Assembly (NCBI GenBank): GCA_910580195.1
Contig: CAJTWA010000011.1
Span: 1 to 64,000 of the forward strand
DNA from: an uncultured Lachnospiraceae bacterium
GTDB taxonomy: Bacteria; Bacillota; Clostridia; Lachnospirales; Lachnospiraceae
Length of the DNA stretch: 64,000 bases
Direction: 5' to 3'
In this document: positions 32,605 to 41,698 of the stretch, piece after piece
Numbering within the stretch: the first letter of the stretch is position 1
How the letters are laid out: every line of letters begins with the position of its first letter
Made by a program: the position numbers and the translations under genes
The notes under the pieces: model-generated
What the model was told of the DNA's origin: nothing
Seen by the model: the letters and a program-made list of their open reading frames with translations, nothing else
The model's database searches: none

Positions 32605-34314
32605 ATGGAGGAAGGGAATTTTAGGACAAGGCGCAATGCGCTTGGGTTATCTTCGGTGGAAGAATTTAAGCAGGTGAAAGGCGGATGGCGCAATGGCTGC
32701 AAGGATGTGCAGTTTTTGCGGATTGTAGGCAGCAACGGGTCAATGGCTAAGGAAATAGGGGATATGGACAGGACCTTGACAGAACAGATGGAGCTTGGGC
32801 AGGGATTTTACAACAGGAAAAACAGCCTGCCCCGGCTGGCGTCCCCAGAAGATGCAGGGTTTTATTCCGGGGCTTATGAAAAATGGGCGTGCAGTAAAAC
32901 GCAGGGCATTTCCCTGAAAACTGCGATACAGGACCAGCAGGTTTCCTGCATAATCAGTAAGGCATGCGTAGAAATCCTTGCCTTGCTTGGGCAGGGAAAG
33001 CAGGGGATGAATCAATCCATTGAAAAAAATTTTATGGTGAAGGTGCTGTTTTGGCTGGATGAAACCATAGCCCCGGCCTTGCAGGCATGGGAGCCGGGAC
33101 GCTCCATGAAGGCGGTGTTTTCTGATATTTGCAAGCCGCAGGAGTATTTGTTCTGTTACCTGCTTACCTTACTGGGGATGGATGTGCTCCTGCTGCAGGC
33201 TAAGCAGGATATTTCACCGGAACTGGAACGGCTGGGGCTGTCCCGGAAGTGCGTGGCGGGGAATTTGGGGCAGTTTGATGTCCCGGAATACCAGCCAGGG
33301 AAGTTCCAAGGCAGGGGGAGCATGTCTGGGAATATGTCTGGGGCGTACTGCAATAACCGTCTTCGTACTGAAAATTTAGCAAATGCAGTTGGAACAGAGC
33401 CGCACACTGGGGCGGTGCATCGTGTGGTAGACACAAGGGTGCCGGAACGCGACAGAAGGACGAAGGAAATGCTGGAATCCCGGCGCGGCGGAAGGGCGGC
33501 AGCCCAGCAAGGCCAGCCATTCCCCAGCAATGGGAGGGCAAGCCAAGCCCAGCCTTCCTCCAGCAATGGGAGGGCAAGCCAAGGCCAGCCTTTCCCCGGC
33601 AATGGAAGGCCAAGCCATGGGCAAAGCTTACAAGCTGGCCGGGCTGCCGGGCAAACCCAGCCATTCCCAGCGGATGGGAGGGCAAGCCTGCAAAGTAATT
33701 GGGAGGTAAGGCCAGCCCAGCCTTCCACAAGCCCCAGAAGGGAGCTGGCTTACGAAGAGCTGGCGCAGTTAGCATCCTCCGTGGTGCAGATTATGGTACA
33801 TGACGAACGGGGGAATATCTTGGGCGGCGGCTCCGGGATTATGGTCGGCCGGGCGGGCTATATCCTGACGAATAACCATGTGGCCTGCCGGGGAAGATAT
33901 TATTCGGTAAGGATTGAGGATGATGAAAAAGCCTACCAGACTGATGAAATGATAAAATACAATTCCGTGCTGGACTTAGCAGTCCTGCGCATAGACCGCC
34001 CATTGCAGCCCCTCCCTATTTATGGTGGGCAAAAAAAACTTGTCCGGGGGCAGCGGGTGGTTGCCATTGGCAGCCCCCTTGGGCTGTTCAATTCCGTATC
34101 TGACGGGATAATTTCCGGGTTCCGGACCGTGGAGGATGTGGACATGATCCAGTTTACGGCGCCCATTTCCAACGGAAGCTCCGGCGGGGCGGTGCTGAAC
34201 ATGTATGGGGAAGTGATTGGGATTAGCACGGCAGGGTTTGACGCTGGGCAGAATATCAACTTGGCAGTAGGGTATGGGTACATCCGGGATTTTGTCCGGG
34301 GGTTTACAGGGTAA
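32605..34314 (+). CDS. YceG-like domain fused to trypsin-like serine protease
   Basis: A 569-residue protein. The C-terminal 190 residues are an HtrA/trypsin-type protease with a complete triad: H425 in TNNHVAC, D457 in SVLDLAVLR, S526 in NGSSGGAV. No PDZ domain and no signal peptide. A low-complexity middle (about residues 290-375) repeats GRASQ-QPFP-type units. The N-terminal 220 residues match, by pattern, the YceG protein encoded downstream (LFWLDETIAPAL ... FSDICKPQEYLFCYLLTLLGMDVLLLQ compared with IPKILYEGEISNYELM ... GCDIVLLQ). So this is a cytosolic protease attached to a Ter-module domain. Start ATG at 32605 has only a weak ribosome binding site. Confidence 0.75.
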   Translation: MEEGNFRTRRNALGLSSVEEFKQVKGGWRNGCKDVQFLRIVGSNGSMAKEIGDMDRTLTEQMELGQGFYNRKNSLPRLASPEDAGFYSGAYEKWACSKTQGISLKTAIQDQQVSCIISKACVEILALLGQGKQGMNQSIEKNFMVKVLFWLDETIAPALQAWEPGRSMKAVFSDICKPQEYLFCYLLTLLGMDVLLLQAKQDISPELERLGLSRKCVAGNLGQFDVPEYQPGKFQGRGSMSGNMSGAYCNNRLRTENLANAVGTEPHTGAVHRVVDTRVPERDRRTKEMLESRRGGRAAAQQGQPFPSNGRASQAQPSSSNGRASQGQPFPGNGRPSHGQSLQAGRAAGQTQPFPADGRASLQSNWEVRPAQPSTSPRRELAYEELAQLASSVVQIMVHDERGNILGGGSGIMVGRAGYILTNNHVACRGRYYSVRIEDDEKAYQTDEMIKYNSVLDLAVLRIDRPLQPLPIYGGQKKLVRGQRVVAIGSPLGLFNSVSDGIISGFRTVEDVDMIQFTAPISNGSSGGAVLNMYGEVIGISTAGFDAGQNINLAVGYGYIRDFVRGFTG

Positions 34315-34451
34315 AAGAAAGAGGCAGGAAAACCGGTAGAGGCTGCATCCGGGATTTTGCCCAGAGGTTTATAAGGTGGCAGCATTGATTTGGCAGTATT
34401 TTCAAAGTTAATCCTGCGGTATGCAGGTAAGCCTAGGTGAGGAGGAATCGT

Positions 34452-34751
34452 ATGGCAAGCACAATACAAGTTCGGGTGGACGATGAATTAAAAATGAAAT
34501 CGGATCAGTTATTTCAGGATTTGGGCACAGATACTACTGCGGCCATTAAGATGTTTTTAACGCAGGCAGTTGCTTATAATGGTTTTCCATTTGAACTCAG
34601 GAGGACTGTGGCAGGGTGCAGCCCATATCTGCCGCTGTCCGAGGAAGAAATGCTTGGAAAACTGCGTGTTTCCAGAGAACATGTAAAGCAGGGAAACTAC
34701 AGGGATGCCGAAGATGTGGTTTCTGGTATGAGGGATAAGTATGGATTATAA
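34452..34751 (+). CDS. RelB/DinJ-type antitoxin
   Basis: A 99-residue antitoxin. The N-terminus has the ribbon-helix-helix form of RelB/DinJ: ASTIQVRVDDELKMKSDQLF, then LGTDTTAAIKMFLTQAVAYNGFPFE. The C-terminal half would bind the toxin. The ATG at 34452 follows GTGAGGAGGAATCGT. It overlaps the toxin gene by 11 bases. The pair sits inside the Ter cluster, between the protease fusion and the rhomboid gene. Confidence 0.88.
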   Translation: MASTIQVRVDDELKMKSDQLFQDLGTDTTAAIKMFLTQAVAYNGFPFELRRTVAGCSPYLPLSEEEMLGKLRVSREHVKQGNYRDAEDVVSGMRDKYGL

Positions 34752-35055
34752 AGTATTTGTGGCAGAGGATGCAGAAGAGGACTTGGATAATTTTATCCGG
34801 TACTTATTGCTGGAAAAGAAAAATGAACAGGCAGCCCGGAACTTGCTGGAGGATTTTGAAATCACAAAGGAAAATTTAACCCGTGTAGCTGGAAGCCTGA
34901 AAGATTGCACGAATCCAAGATTGAAAAAATATGGATATAAGCGGATTAATTTTATGGCCCATAGGTATTTTATGCTTTATCGGATAGAAGGGGGCAATGT
35001 GTTCATTGAACATATTTTTCACGAGTTGCAAGATTTCGAGGGGAAATTTTCTTAA
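34741..35055 (+). CDS. RelE/ParE-family toxin
   Basis: A 104-residue toxin of the RelE/ParE superfamily, predicted ribosome-dependent mRNase or gyrase poison. It starts YKVFVAEDAEEDLDNFIRYLL, and carries the C-terminal beta strands RINFMAHRYFMLYRIEGGNVFIEHIFHE typical of the fold. Translation is coupled to the antitoxin through the 11-base overlap. Which biochemical subtype it is cannot be decided from sequence. Confidence 0.85.
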   Translation: MDYKVFVAEDAEEDLDNFIRYLLLEKKNEQAARNLLEDFEITKENLTRVAGSLKDCTNPRLKKYGYKRINFMAHRYFMLYRIEGGNVFIEHIFHELQDFEGKFS

Positions 35056-35139
35056 TTTTTCGTTAAATCATGAAAATCCATTGTAATAAAGTGTAAGAAA
35101 AGATATAATGGAAAATAATGTGAAATGAGGATTTTAGGT

Positions 35140-35727
35140 ATGTCTGGAAACAGAAAGATGAAAGTATCATTTAATTCACCGGTAATCTTAAGTTTTGCCA
35201 TCCTGTGCTTTGGGGCAATGGTGCTGAATTTTGTTACCCGGGGGTTTGCCAACCAAGCGTTTTTCAGCGTTTACCGCTCTTCCCTTTTAAGCCCGCTGAC
35301 ATATGTAAGGATGTTCGGGCACGTGCTGGGCCATGCAGGGTGGGAGCATTTTTTTGGCAACATTACGCTGATATTGGTGGTAGGGCCGCTGCTGGAGGAA
35401 AAGTACGGCTCTGCCAATATGCTGTTTGTGATACTGGCAACTGCATTGGCGACGGGGCTGGTGCATTTTATCTTTTTCCCGCGGGCTGGGCTGTTAGGGG
35501 CAAGCGGCGTGGTATTTGCATTAATTCTCCTGTCCTCCTTTACTTCTATGAGGGAAGGGGAAATTCCCCTGACATTCCTATTGGTTGCGGTGATTTACAT
35601 TGGGCAGCAAGCCTATGAAGGGCTGTTTGTGCAGGACAATGTGTCCAACCTGACCCATATATTGGGCGGCATGGTAGGCGCGGGCCTTGGGTTTGTGATG
35701 AACAAGAACAAGATGAACAGATATTGA
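35140..35727 (+). CDS. Rhomboid-family intramembrane serine protease
   Basis: A 195-residue membrane protein with about six spans. Rhomboid hallmarks are HAGWEHFFGN (residues 65-74, HxxxHxxxN), the catalytic serine in GASG (S122) and the catalytic histidine H173 in LTHILGG. The ATG at 35140 has GAGG 10 bases upstream; the earlier ATG (35125) is less well placed. It lies directly before yceG, with no room for a separate promoter, so it seems to belong to the Ter operon. Its substrate is unknown, but a membrane protease beside a soluble one (32605) in the same cluster is notable. Confidence 0.85.
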   Translation: MSGNRKMKVSFNSPVILSFAILCFGAMVLNFVTRGFANQAFFSVYRSSLLSPLTYVRMFGHVLGHAGWEHFFGNITLILVVGPLLEEKYGSANMLFVILATALATGLVHFIFFPRAGLLGASGVVFALILLSSFTSMREGEIPLTFLLVAVIYIGQQAYEGLFVQDNVSNLTHILGGMVGAGLGFVMNKNKMNRY

Positions 35728-35744
35728 AGGTGTTAGAAAAAGTT

Positions 35745-38018
35745 ATGTTTGGACATAAAAAGCTTTCAAGCTTAGACGAGTATTTTTTAGAGCCGGGGAA
35801 CCGGAGGGAGGAAGGGGTATTTTTTTACAGGATTAATGGGTATAATAGGGAAATCCATGGGTTTATTCAAAAATATTACGAAGCGGCAAGGACGTCTGGT
35901 GTTGTCATTGAGGGCAGGATTCCCAATCCGGGAGAACAGCAGCTGGATTATTATGGGGAAATCATGGGGATGGGGTTTGAGATGAGCACCGGGTTCCTTT
36001 CTGCCAGCCTGAAAAAATGGCTGCCAAGGATGAAGGGATACCAGCGGGAGCAGGTATCCCTTGCTATTTATGATACCTTGGACGGGATGCGCCGGGCGGG
36101 GAAGAACGAAAACATCCTGAAAAATGCATATATTAAGTTCATGTGCTGGCTGTACTATAAATTTGAGCGGGTGGTGAACCAGCTGGGGGAGCAGAAAATC
36201 CCCAAGATTCTCTATGAGGGGGAAATCAGCAATTACGAGCTGATGCTGATGGCAGTCCTTTCCGGCGCAGGCTGCGACATTGTGCTCCTGCAGTACCATG
36301 GGGACGAAAAATACTTAAAATTGGATTTAACTTCTGCACTTTCCCTTGCATGGGAAGGGGAAAACATGGAACCTTTCCCGGAAAATTTCAGCTTGAAATC
36401 ATTGCGGGAAGAAGCGGCGCGGGAATTGGATAAGGAACGGCTCTATGGGCAAAAGCCAAAGTTTTTCAACTGCACCAATGCATGGGTTTCTGGCAAAGGG
36501 CTTTCAGATGCCAAGACAGAACCGAGGAGCCGGGGGAATGATCCCAACCTTTTTTATAACTGTTTTTGCAGGATCCATGGGGTGGAGGATAAGCTGACGT
36601 ACTTAAATGACTTGTTCCAGTTCCAGCTGGAGGTTACAAAGGGCAAGCGGAACCTGCTGGTGCTGGAGCAGGAAATCCCAAAGCCCACCATGGAAGAAAT
36701 CAGCAGCGTAGCCCGGAAAAACTACCGGGAGCCGGAGCAGATGCTTGCGGATTTGGCGGCAAATAATATCAAATATACCGCAAACTTAGAACTGCAGCGG
36801 CTGATTTCCAAAGCATTTCTGGATATTATGCTGGAAGAAGCGGGCAGGCCGGGCATGAACCTGAATAAGCTGACGAATCAGGCAGTCTACCTTATTTGCT
36901 GGCTGAAACGGTACCAGCCAGAACTTTTTTCCAATTGGAAGATGCCGGAGATTGGCTGCTTTGTCTATCTGGGCGGGTGCAGGAGCAGGCAGGAGGCCAT
37001 GTTTGTGCGGGTGCTGGCGCGCCTTCCGGTAGATGTGCTGGTATTGGTGCCGGATTTAAATGTAAGCTGCTGCCTAGAGGATAATTTGCTCTATGAGGTG
37101 AATTATCCGGAGTCTATGGCAGTGGACAGGTTCCCGCGGGACAATTCCGGGATACGGATGGGGACTGCAGCTTACCATGCGGAGCGGGAACTGGACGCCA
37201 TTATGTACCAAGATTCTGGCCTATACCGGAACCAGCAGTTTTCGAAGGCAAATGCAGTCACCTTGCAGACCATGTATGAGGAAATTGCCATCCTTTGGGA
37301 GCAGGAGCCAAAGTACAGGCCGAATTTCAGCACTGTGGAAGGGACAGTGAATGTCCCGGTGATTTATGCCAAGGTTTCCGGGGTGAGGCATGGGGTATCC
37401 GAGTATTGGGCCAGCATAAAGAAGCTCGTTACCAGCGATACGGTGGTATCACGGAAAGTCCCCTATATTAACACCGCTGAGCCCAATCCCGTCAAGCCCT
37501 ATGCGGCAGAATTTTTTAAAAATGGGAAATTGCAGCGGGGGAAGATTAAAAGCCATCCCAGTTACCAGTATGGGTTCCTGCGGGAAGAGATACAGGAGCA
37601 TATTTTGGATAAGCTGCAGCTTCTGATTGAACAGAGGATTATCAAAGGCACCTTTGAGAATGGCATGGAGTACACCATAATCGGGGTGATCCTGAACCTG
37701 AAAAAAGAAGTGCTGCGGATGGTGCAGAAATTTGATTTTACCAAGAAGAACCCAAAGTTCCTCTATATTAACACGGCGGAGGAAATAATGACGCTGGAGG
37801 ATTCCATACTGGTATCCTTCCTGAACTTGGCAGGGTTTGACGTGCTGTTCTTGGTGCCTACGGGCTACCAGAGCATAGAGAAATATCTGAACCGGAAATT
37901 AATGGAAGAACACCAAATCGGAGAGTACCTCTATGATTTGCAGGTGCCGGATTTTGGGAGAATTCCATCTAATGGGCGCCAGTCATGGCGCGATAAAATT
38001 TTTAAGAGAGGTAGTTGA
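35745..38018 (+). CDS. YceG family protein, Ter cluster component
   Basis: A 757-residue protein of the YceG (Bacillus) family, a putative component of the Ter biosynthetic module. It is made of two related halves: INGYNREIHGFIQKYYEAAR with KFMCWLYYKFERVVNQLGEQKIPKILYEGEI and GCDIVLLQ in the first, and ILNLKKEVLRMVQKFDFTKK with PKFLYINTAEEIMTLEDS and GFDVLFLVPTGYQ in the second. Activity is not known. Start taken as ATG 35745 after GAAGGTG; TTG 35724 would overlap the rhomboid stop. Its stop TGA overlaps the next ATG (TGATG), implying coupling to telA. Confidence 0.8.
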   Translation: MFGHKKLSSLDEYFLEPGNRREEGVFFYRINGYNREIHGFIQKYYEAARTSGVVIEGRIPNPGEQQLDYYGEIMGMGFEMSTGFLSASLKKWLPRMKGYQREQVSLAIYDTLDGMRRAGKNENILKNAYIKFMCWLYYKFERVVNQLGEQKIPKILYEGEISNYELMLMAVLSGAGCDIVLLQYHGDEKYLKLDLTSALSLAWEGENMEPFPENFSLKSLREEAARELDKERLYGQKPKFFNCTNAWVSGKGLSDAKTEPRSRGNDPNLFYNCFCRIHGVEDKLTYLNDLFQFQLEVTKGKRNLLVLEQEIPKPTMEEISSVARKNYREPEQMLADLAANNIKYTANLELQRLISKAFLDIMLEEAGRPGMNLNKLTNQAVYLICWLKRYQPELFSNWKMPEIGCFVYLGGCRSRQEAMFVRVLARLPVDVLVLVPDLNVSCCLEDNLLYEVNYPESMAVDRFPRDNSGIRMGTAAYHAERELDAIMYQDSGLYRNQQFSKANAVTLQTMYEEIAILWEQEPKYRPNFSTVEGTVNVPVIYAKVSGVRHGVSEYWASIKKLVTSDTVVSRKVPYINTAEPNPVKPYAAEFFKNGKLQRGKIKSHPSYQYGFLREEIQEHILDKLQLLIEQRIIKGTFENGMEYTIIGVILNLKKEVLRMVQKFDFTKKNPKFLYINTAEEIMTLEDSILVSFLNLAGFDVLFLVPTGYQSIEKYLNRKLMEEHQIGEYLYDLQVPDFGRIPSNGRQSWRDKIFKRGS

Positions 38019-39172
38019 TGCATATGGGACTTGATTTTAGCAAAACAGCGGTGCAGCCGCAGCAGCAGGCAGTGCCGGAACCAAAAAATGAGATTGAGGT
38101 GGTGGAGCAGTACGACATTGCTGCGGACAGGCAGCAGATGAACGACACGTTGACGAATTCCGCGGAGGTGGACAATTTAGCCAGCACCATTGAGGTCTAT
38201 AACCTTGAAACCATTGTGTCCTTCGGGGCAGAGGCGGCAGAGGAAATTTCCAAGGCCTCCGATGTCGTGCTAAACAGCATGAATATGTCCCAGCTTGACG
38301 ATTCCAGCGAAATGCTGAATACTTTGGCAAAAATTATGTCTAAATTTGACATTGATGAGCTGAGGGAAAATCCCGGGCTGTTTGGGAAAATGTTTGGGAA
38401 CCTGCGGAAACAGTTGGATAAAATTTTAGCCAAGTACCATACTATGGGGGAAGAAGTAGACAAGATTTATGTGCAGCTCAAGCAGTACGAATCGGAAATC
38501 AAGCAGTCCAACCGGAAATTAGAGCAGATGTTCCAAGCAAATGTGAACTATTACCATGATTTGGTAAAATATATCTTGGCTGGGGAGCAGGGCTGCCGGG
38601 AACTAGAGGCTTACATTGCACAGCGTCAGGCAGACATGGAGGCTACCGGGGACAATTCCATCCAGTTTGAGCTCCAAAGTTTGCAGCAGGCATTGATGAT
38701 GTTAGAGCAGAGGACCCAAGACCTCCGGACCGCAGAAAGCGTGGCAATGCAGTCTATCCCCATGATTAAGACCATGGAATTCAGCAATATGAACTTGGTG
38801 AGGAAAATTAATTCAGCATTTATTATTACCCTTCCAGTCTTTAAACAGGCGCTGGCACAGGCAATTATGCTGAAAAGGCAGAAAATTCAGGCAGAAGCCA
38901 TGTCCGCATTGGATGAAAAGACCAATGAAATGCTGATGAAAAATGCAAGGAATACGGTAGAGCAGTCCAAGATGACGGCAAGGCTGGCTTCGGGCAGCTC
39001 CATCAAGATAGAAACCTTGGAAACAACATGGCGGACAATTGTAAACGGCATTGAGGAAACCAAGCAGATTCAGGACAATGCAAGGCAGAAGCGCGTGCAG
39101 GACCAGGCAAGGCTTGAAACAATTAAATCAGAATTTAATAAGATGTACCATATGCCGGATAAGAAATATTAG
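38018..39172 (+). CDS. telA: TelA-like toxic anion resistance protein
   Basis: A 384-residue soluble, strongly helical protein of the TelA/KlaA/YceH family, linked to resistance to tellurite and to cell-envelope stress. The central region is mostly coiled-coil (KQLDKILAKYHTMGEEVDKI ... QLKQYESEIKQSNRKLEQMF). The C-terminal family segment MNLVRKINSAFIITLPVFKQ ... TARLASGSSIKIETLETTW is intact. GAGAGG precedes the start; ATG at 38018 or 38024 are both possible. Located between yceG and terD, the usual company. Confidence 0.88.
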   Translation: MHMGLDFSKTAVQPQQQAVPEPKNEIEVVEQYDIAADRQQMNDTLTNSAEVDNLASTIEVYNLETIVSFGAEAAEEISKASDVVLNSMNMSQLDDSSEMLNTLAKIMSKFDIDELRENPGLFGKMFGNLRKQLDKILAKYHTMGEEVDKIYVQLKQYESEIKQSNRKLEQMFQANVNYYHDLVKYILAGEQGCRELEAYIAQRQADMEATGDNSIQFELQSLQQALMMLEQRTQDLRTAESVAMQSIPMIKTMEFSNMNLVRKINSAFIITLPVFKQALAQAIMLKRQKIQAEAMSALDEKTNEMLMKNARNTVEQSKMTARLASGSSIKIETLETTWRTIVNGIEETKQIQDNARQKRVQDQARLETIKSEFNKMYHMPDKKY

Positions 39173-39233
39173 GGCTTGGCAGGATACATGGGGCACCCGC
39201 CCAAAAGGCAGGGCAGCTTGGCAGGAGGTACAT

Positions 39234-39269
39234 ATGCCAGAAAATAAGGATTTTTGGCAGTGGCTGTGA
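39234..39269 (+). CDS. Possible 11-codon ORF with strong ribosome binding site
   Basis: GGCAGGAGGTACAT is followed by ATG and a frame MPENKDFWQWL ending in TGA. ATGCCAGAAAAAT recurs at about 39348, so this may be a repeat-derived fragment of the terD leader. Reported only for its unusually good initiation signal; translation is unproven. Confidence 0.2.
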   Translation: MPENKDFWQWL

Positions 39270-39401
39270 TGTGCCAGCAAAAAAGTAAAAAATTGGCAGG
39301 AATTAAGGCCTGCCAGAAAAATGAGGAATTCCGGCAGGGACTATTACATGCCAGAAAAATATAACAAGAAAAATGCAGTACAGGAAAAGGAGGATTTTAG
39401 T

Positions 39402-39983
39402 ATGCCTATTAATTTATCAAAAGGACAGAAAGTGGACTTGACAAAAGGGAACCCCGGCCTGAAAAAAATCATGGTGGGGCTGGGCTGGGATGTAAATGCA
39501 TTTGATTCCGGCGCAGATTTCGATTTAGATGCAGCGGCATTCCTGCTGGGGGCCAATGGGAAGTGCCCGACGGAGCATGAATTTATTTTTTATAAGAATT
39601 TGGAGCACAGCAGCGGTGCGGTGAAGCATATGGGGGATAACCTGACGGGGGAAGGGGAAGGCGACGACGAGCAGATTTTAATTGACCTTACTTTGATTCC
39701 CAGCAATGTGGAGAAGATTGCATTTACGGTGACGATTTATGATTCGGATGCCCGGAGGCAGAATTTTGGGCAGGTGTCGAATTCTTTTATACGGATTGTG
39801 GATGAAACGACGGGGCAGGAGCTGATACGGTATGATTTGGGGGAGGATTTTTCCATTGAAACTGCGGTGGTGGTTGGGGAGCTGTACCGCCATGGCGGGG
39901 AGTGGAAGTTTAATGCCATTGGCAGCGGGTTCCAAGGGGGGCTGGCTGCGCTTTGTGGGCATTATGGGATAGAGGTTGCCTAA
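39402..39983 (+). CDS. terD: TerD-family protein 1
   Basis: A 193-residue TerD/CABP-like protein, a cytosolic Ca2+-binding beta sandwich of stress clusters. Both acidic metal-binding stretches are present: GWDVNAFDSGADFDLDAAAF and GDNLTGEGEGDDEQ, and the end GEWKFNAIGSGFQGGL is typical. ATG at 39402 follows AAAGGAGGATTTTAG; the longer frame lies in repeated spacer. First of three paralogs, separated from the second by a palindromic element. Confidence 0.92.
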   Translation: MPINLSKGQKVDLTKGNPGLKKIMVGLGWDVNAFDSGADFDLDAAAFLLGANGKCPTEHEFIFYKNLEHSSGAVKHMGDNLTGEGEGDDEQILIDLTLIPSNVEKIAFTVTIYDSDARRQNFGQVSNSFIRIVDETTGQELIRYDLGEDFSIETAVVVGELYRHGGEWKFNAIGSGFQGGLAALCGHYGIEVA

Positions 39984-40050
39984 ATTAAGCGGGTATGGCT
40001 GATGCGTTAAGTTGTGGCGGTGGGGAATAAGGGGCTGTGGGGACGGACGG

Positions 40051-40226
40051 CAATTCAGGGCTGCCCTTCCCCACACAAACTGGGCAACGTTCCGGCGAAC
40101 TAACTGCTAACTGCGGCTAAGTGATTCAGGAAAGCCTTCATCACTAAGCCTTCGTAAGCAGTGGATTTCGCCTCCACTAAGGGCGCCCATGAACCGTTTG
40201 CTTAGGGGAAGGGCAGCCCTGAATTA
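40051..40226 (-). repeat. Family-1 palindromic element, copy 5
   Basis: A 176-base copy in reverse orientation between terD genes 1 and 2. Arms pair over 21 bases (CAATTCAGGGCTGCC... with ...GGCAGCCCTGAATT), again differing from the other copies in a compensated way. If the Ter operon is read through, the whole hairpin is in the transcript. Confidence 0.9.
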
Positions 40227-40280
40227 CCTGTGTGTTGGGGCTCCGCTTGATTATTGGTAATAAGGCAGTATGTTTGCTTA

Positions 40281-40372
40281 GTTTGTGTGTAATTAGGCCT
40301 GATGGAGTTGGGAAGTATGTTGCTTTGTTTGTGCGTAATTAGGCCTGATGGAGTTGGGGAGTATATTTCTTA
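40281..40372. repeat. 46-bp direct tandem repeat, two copies
   Basis: Units at 40281 and 40327 share GTAATTAGGCCTGATGGAGT and flanking bases; a degraded third copy may follow. Together with the palindromic element it fills the 520-base gap between terD 1 and 2. No gene is evident there. Confidence 0.7.
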
Positions 40373-40503
40373 GTTTGTTTATTAGTGGTAAGGATATGGG
40401 ATTGGATAGTATTTTTTATGGCCTGTTTGTGTATAGGCGGGGCTGGTGAATTGGGAAGATAGGTTACGATAAATTTAAGATGGTGATGTGAAGGAGGATT
40501 AAT

Positions 40504-41085
40504 ATGCCAATTAATTTGCAGAAAGGGCAGAAAGTGAGCCTTACCAAAGATAATCCGGGATTGTCGAAGATTGTTGTGGGGTTAGGCTGGGATGTGAATG
40601 CGTTTGATACGGGCGGGGATTTTGACTTGGATACGTCGGCGTTTTTGCTGACGGATGCGGGGAAAGTTTCAAGGCCGGAGGATTTTATTTTTTACCAGAA
40701 CCTGCAGCATCCTTCTGGGTGCGCCCAGCATATGGGGGATAACCGGACGGGCGCCGGGGACGGGGATGATGAGCAGATTAAGGTGGATTTGTCTATGGTT
40801 CCGCCGAATATTACGAAGATTGCGTTTACGGTGACGATTTATGAGTCGGAGCAGCGGAGGCAGAATTTTGGGCAGGTGAACAATGCGTTTATCCGTATTT
40901 ACAAGGAGGATACGGGGGAAGAACTGCTGCGGTATGATTTGGGGGAGGATTTTTCCATTGAAACTGCCGCGGTGTTTGGGGAATTGTACAAGAATGGGAA
41001 CGAATGGAAGTTCAATGCCATCGGCAGCGGTTACCAAGGGGGGCTGGCTGCCCTGTGCGCGAATTATGGCGTGGACGTAGAATAG
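40504..41085 (+). CDS. terD: TerD-family protein 2
   Basis: A 193-residue paralog of the protein at 39402, with the same length and very high similarity by eye. Metal-binding stretches GWDVNAFDTGGDFDLDTSAF and GDNRTGAGDGDDEQ are intact. AAGGAGGATTAAT precedes the ATG. Only 11 bases separate it from the third paralog. Confidence 0.92.
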   Translation: MPINLQKGQKVSLTKDNPGLSKIVVGLGWDVNAFDTGGDFDLDTSAFLLTDAGKVSRPEDFIFYQNLQHPSGCAQHMGDNRTGAGDGDDEQIKVDLSMVPPNITKIAFTVTIYESEQRRQNFGQVNNAFIRIYKEDTGEELLRYDLGEDFSIETAAVFGELYKNGNEWKFNAIGSGYQGGLAALCANYGVDVE

Positions 41086-41096
41086 GAGGAAGAGAA

Positions 41097-41687
41097 ATGT
41101 CGGTTAGTTTACAGAAAGGGCAGAAAGTCAACCTGTCCAAAGATAACGCAGGCTTATCCAAAATCATGATAGGCCTAGGATGGGATGAGGTGCAGCGCAA
41201 GAAACGCGGCTTGTTTGCCCCGAAGCCAGCAGAGATTGACTGCGATGCTTCTGCATTGCTTTTAAGCGGCGGCAAGGTGATGCGGAAAGAGGATTTGGTG
41301 TTTTTTGGGAATTTGCGCCATGATTCTGGGGCAGTGCTCCATATGGGCGACAACCTGACTGGGGCAGGGGATGGGGACGACGAGCAGATTGCCGTGGATT
41401 TGGCCCAAGTGCCGGCCCGCTATGACAGGATTGTGATTGTGGTAAATATTTATCAGGCCGTGGAGCGCAGGCAGCATTTTGGGATGATACAGAATGCCTT
41501 TATCCGCTTGGTGGACTGCAGGAATAACAACGAGATGTGCAAATATGACCTGACGGAAGATTATTCTGGGATGACAGCCATGATTTTTGGCGAGGTATAC
41601 CGCCACAATGGGGAATGGAAATTCAACGCCATTGGGCAGGGCACCAATGACAGGAGCATCGGCGAGTTGGCAAACAGGTATGTATAA
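41097..41687 (+). CDS. TerD-family protein 3, divergent
   Basis: A 196-residue TerD paralog starting MSVSLQKGQKVNLSKDNAGL. The second acidic motif is kept (GDNLTGAGDGDDEQ). The first is altered: after GLGWDEVQRKKRGLFAPKP comes EIDCDASALLL, so a basic insertion replaces part of the acidic loop. It may bind calcium differently or contact another partner. AGGAGGAAGAGAA precedes the ATG; 11 bases separate its stop from the ATPase gene. Confidence 0.9.
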   Translation: MSVSLQKGQKVNLSKDNAGLSKIMIGLGWDEVQRKKRGLFAPKPAEIDCDASALLLSGGKVMRKEDLVFFGNLRHDSGAVLHMGDNLTGAGDGDDEQIAVDLAQVPARYDRIVIVVNIYQAVERRQHFGMIQNAFIRLVDCRNNNEMCKYDLTEDYSGMTAMIFGEVYRHNGEWKFNAIGQGTNDRSIGELANRYV

Positions 41688-41698
41688 GGAGATTTAGG

